This document shows, in pieces, positions 62,045 through 64,000 of a DNA stretch of 64,000 nucleotides. The stretch comes from Terriglobia bacterium (GTDB lineage: Bacteria > Acidobacteriota > Terriglobia > Bryobacterales > Bryobacteraceae), in the NCBI GenBank assembly GCA_020073305.1, contig JAIQFK010000002.1, positions 62,001-126,000 on the forward strand. Direction: 5' to 3'. The translations under genes and the position numbers were made by a program. Position 1 is the stretch's first letter. Every line of letters begins with the position of its first letter. A model generated the notes under the pieces. It was given only the letters and a program-made list of their open reading frames with translations, had not been told where the DNA came from and searched no databases.

Positions 62045-62907
62045 TACCGCACCGGGCCGCAGAAAAACGTTAAGGCTTTGGAGATGTAACTCTTCAGCTC
62101 AAGGCGCGGCACCACGGCGTCCAGCATGCCGTGTTTGAGCAGAAACTCGCTGCGCTGGAAACCCTCGGGTAGTTTCTGACGGATGGTCTGCTCAATGACG
62201 CGCGGACCTGCGAATCCGATCAGGGCGCCGGGCTCGGCGATGTTCAGATCGCCCAGCATCGCGAGACTGGCGGTCACACCGCCGGTCGTGGGATCGGTGA
62301 GCACGCTGATAAAAGGAACGCGGGCTTCATCCAGACGCATGAGCGCGGACGAAATTTTGGCGAGCTGCATCAGGCTGATGGCGCCTTCCTGCATGCGCGC
62401 ACCGCCCGAAGCCGAAATAATGACCAGCGGCTCGTTGCGGCTGATGGAACGCTCGATGGCGCGGGTGATCTTTTCGCCCACGACACAACCCATGCTGCCG
62501 CCGATGAACTTCGGCTCCATGGCGCAAATTTGCACCTTACGGCCGTCGAGAGTCCCGGCGGCTGCAATCAGCGCGTCAGCCAGGGATGTCGCCTCCTGAG
62601 CTGCCTGCAAACGCTCCCGGTAAGGACGCTGGTCCACGAATTCCAACGGGTCGGCGGAGGCGAGGTCCGTATCGAACTGTTCGTAGGGGCCGTCGAGCAG
62701 CAACTCGAGCCGTGCGACCGCATCAATCCGGAAATGAGCACCGCACTTGGGGCATAGGTTGTGGTTGGCGTCCAGGTCCTTCTTCCAGATAATCTGCTTG
62801 CAGCCCTCACACTTCAGCCACAGGCCCTCGGTTTTCACGCGTCGCTCACCCTCGTCTGGCTTCGGCTTGTTCCCGGAGCCGCCGGTTTCCCGTTTGAACC
62901 AGGACAT
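62044..62907 (-). CDS. accD: acetyl-CoA carboxylase carboxyltransferase subunit beta
   Basis: 287 aa from ATG 62907, with AGGTGG upstream. An N-terminal zinc finger (CEGC ... CPKC) and the carboxyltransferase core VVGEKITRAIERSI and SGGARMQEG follow. It makes malonyl-CoA with AccA, which is not in the window. Confidence 0.95.
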   Translation of the reverse strand: MSWFKRETGGSGNKPKPDEGERRVKTEGLWLKCEGCKQIIWKKDLDANHNLCPKCGAHFRIDAVARLELLLDGPYEQFDTDLASADPLEFVDQRPYRERLQAAQEATSLADALIAAAGTLDGRKVQICAMEPKFIGGSMGCVVGEKITRAIERSISRNEPLVIISASGGARMQEGAISLMQLAKISSALMRLDEARVPFISVLTDPTTGGVTASLAMLGDLNIAEPGALIGFAGPRVIEQTIRQKLPEGFQRSEFLLKHGMLDAVVPRLELKSYISKALTFFCGPVR

Positions 62908-62920
62908 GAACCCACCTACC

Positions 62921-63340
62921 TTAGCGCGGGTATGGATGGCCCCGCAACGTTGCAAAAGCCCGGTAAATCTGCTCGGCGAGCAAGGCGCGCGCCAGTTCAT
63001 GGGGAAACGTCAGGCGGGAAAGCGAGACCAGCAGGTCGGCGCGATCGCGCCAGGATGCCGGGAGACCGCCGGCCCCGCCGACCAAAAACACGAGGTCGCG
63101 CCCTTCCATCTCGGCTTTGCCGACGAGCGCGGTGAACTGGGGCGAGTCCATTTCGCGGCCGGCAGGATCGAGGAATATCTTGCGCGCCGACGCGTGGCGT
63201 GACCACAGGTCGAATCGCTCCGGCCGGATCTCGCGCATCTCGCACGAGGCGTAGTGTGTCGAGCGCTCCACAAAATCCGCGGCGATCCGGTTCGCTGCCG
63301 CGTCGCGCGGCTTGCCAATGTAGTAAAGAAACAGCTTCAC
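62921..63340 (-). CDS. rlmH: 23S rRNA (pseudouridine1915-N3)-methyltransferase
   Basis: 139 aa SPOUT methyltransferase. The knot motif LVFLVGGAGGLP is present, and it ends LRGHPYPR; the usual family end is HPYHR/K, so the His is replaced by Pro. It methylates m3Psi1915 in 23S rRNA. Its start overlaps the rsfS stop by four bases. Confidence 0.92.
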   Translation of the reverse strand: MKLFLYYIGKPRDAAANRIAADFVERSTHYASCEMREIRPERFDLWSRHASARKIFLDPAGREMDSPQFTALVGKAEMEGRDLVFLVGGAGGLPASWRDRADLLVSLSRLTFPHELARALLAEQIYRAFATLRGHPYPR

Positions 63341-63705
63341 GCCGCGGGGATAGCCACGTTCTTGGCGTTACGCCAGAGGCGCTCCAAGTCGTAATAGGCG
63401 CGAGCGCGCGGCGAGAAAATGTGCACCACGAAATCGCCGTAATCCACGAGCACCCACTCGCCATCCTTGTAACCTTCCACACTGATAGGGTACTCGCCTC
63501 GCTCCTTGAGCTTCTGCCCGATCTCGTCGCTGATGGCCTGGATCTGGCGCTGATTGGCTCCCGTGCACACCAGGAAGTAGTCGGTGAAAGAAGTGATGCC
63601 GGTAAGATCCAGCACTTTCAGGTCAGTTGCTTTCTTGGATTCGCCCGCACGCACGGCGGCCAACCACGAAGGAATTTCCGAATGGCTTCGTTCTGGTCTG
63701 CTCAG
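63337..63705 (-). CDS. rsfS: ribosomal silencing factor RsfS
   Basis: 122 aa if the CTG at 63705 is used; AGGAG lies five bases upstream of it. No ATG, GTG or TTG in the frame suits the family start near SEIPSWLAAVRAGESKKATD. Core ITSFTDYFLVCTGANQRQIQAI and DYGDFVVHIFSPRARAYYDLE are diagnostic. It binds L14 to block subunit joining in starvation. Confidence 0.9.
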   Translation of the reverse strand: MSRPERSHSEIPSWLAAVRAGESKKATDLKVLDLTGITSFTDYFLVCTGANQRQIQAISDEIGQKLKERGEYPISVEGYKDGEWVLVDYGDFVVHIFSPRARAYYDLERLWRNAKNVAIPAA

Positions 63706-63817
63706 AAGTGCTCCTGCTCGTATCGTACTATAACCGGACCGAAATACGAGCCGGCACCGCGCTCGCGGGCGTGTTGAGCCGCCCAGATAGCGTCGCGTTT
63801 CGTACCCCACGCACACC

Positions 63818-64000
63818 CTACTGCACGTAGCCCAGCGATTTGAGGCGGTCCACTGCATTCCTATCCAGCACTGCGGGCCGGGCATGCTCCCCAGGCAGTG
63901 TGGATATCCAGTGCCGGAGCTCGCTCTCCATGCGGCTTGCCGCGGGCGGGTTCTGGAGATACAGATTGTGCTCTTCGTGCGGGTCTGCGGATAGGTCGTA
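63818..64000 (-). CDS. C-terminus of a sulfatase (partial)
   Basis: Only the last 60 codons are in the window, ending TAG at 63818-63820. YDLSADPHEEHNLYL and the terminal DRLKSLGYVQ match the C-terminal end of secreted type I sulfatases. The Cys/Ser active site is beyond the right edge, so function is not certain. Confidence 0.75.
   Translation of the reverse strand, partial: YDLSADPHEEHNLYLQNPPAASRMESELRHWISTLPGEHARPAVLDRNAVDRLKSLGYVQ

Noticed and set aside
1-64000. CRISPR array, tRNA or rRNA gene
   Set aside because: No regularly spaced repeats, cloverleaf or rRNA core sequence was spotted by eye; a covariance search would be needed to be sure.

Overview
The window is a high-GC bacterial chromosome segment that most resembles a soil Acidobacterium of the Solibacter/Bryobacterales type. 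This is inferred from gene content, not a database search. The main pointers are two very large Oar-like TonB-dependent receptors with an N-terminal carboxypeptidase-regulatory-like domain, relics of PadR plus 'acidobacterial duplicated orphan permease' (ADOP) modules, a Tat-exported Gfo/Idh/MocA oxidoreductase, many secreted TPR proteins and hopanoid-modification genes. No rRNA, tRNA, CRISPR array, transposase or integrase was recognised.

Layout. 0-1.4 kb: queC-queE (queuosine/7-deazaguanine synthesis). 1.5-9.9 kb: Gfo/Idh oxidoreductase, a secreted TPR-redoxin protein, a DinB fragment cut by a palindromic repeat, a DUF983 membrane protein, a decayed nucleotidyltransferase module, a membrane alpha/beta hydrolase, an ADOP relic and a DUF1326 protein. 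10-14 kb: a periplasmic molybdenum hydroxylase operon (PaoABC-like) with a small cysteine-rich protein. 14.2-14.7 kb: a RelE/RHH toxin-antitoxin pair. 14.7-21.7 kb: a Cus-type heavy-metal efflux operon led by a PadR regulator. 21.7-25 kb: Oar-like receptor 1. 25.4-28.1 kb: a small Tudor-like protein, a cold-shock protein, a VOC protein and a frameshifted class II photolyase. 28.1-36.4 kb: an orphan T4 gp19-like tube protein, a PQQ dehydrogenase, a GT2 enzyme, a TrmB regulator, a NarL-type and an NtrC-type response regulator, and a low-complexity membrane protein.

36.5-38.6 kb is a decay zone holding a PadR relic, an ADOP N-terminal relic, a frameshifted DUF1801 gene and a sigma-factor relic beside a YCII protein. 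38.6-44.9 kb: Oar-like receptor 2 and two translationally coupled TPR proteins. 44.9-47.3 kb: SnoaL, an unknown protein and glycerol kinase. 47.4-51.5 kb: a LolA-like protein, then a compact hpnJ - two half-size EamA/SMR proteins - hpnI hopanoid operon. 51.6-54.9 kb: acpP-fabF-etfB-etfA. 54.9-64 kb, minus strand: acyl-CoA synthetase, Fpg, GH3 glucosidase, plsC, folC, accD, rlmH, rsfS and the C-terminus of a sulfatase.

The genes suggest an aerobic or facultative heterotroph with a rich periplasmic oxidative repertoire (PQQ and Mo enzymes), metal efflux and hopanoid lipids. The strongest leads for something new are the hopanoid operon with its built-in pair of half-transporters, the CusB adaptor whose extra domain is joined by a heptamer-repeat linker, the PaoABC operon with its conserved-looking five-Cys partner, and the lone contractile-tail tube protein. 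Several genes are broken, some by single-base slips in A-runs, so assembly error must be separated from true decay.
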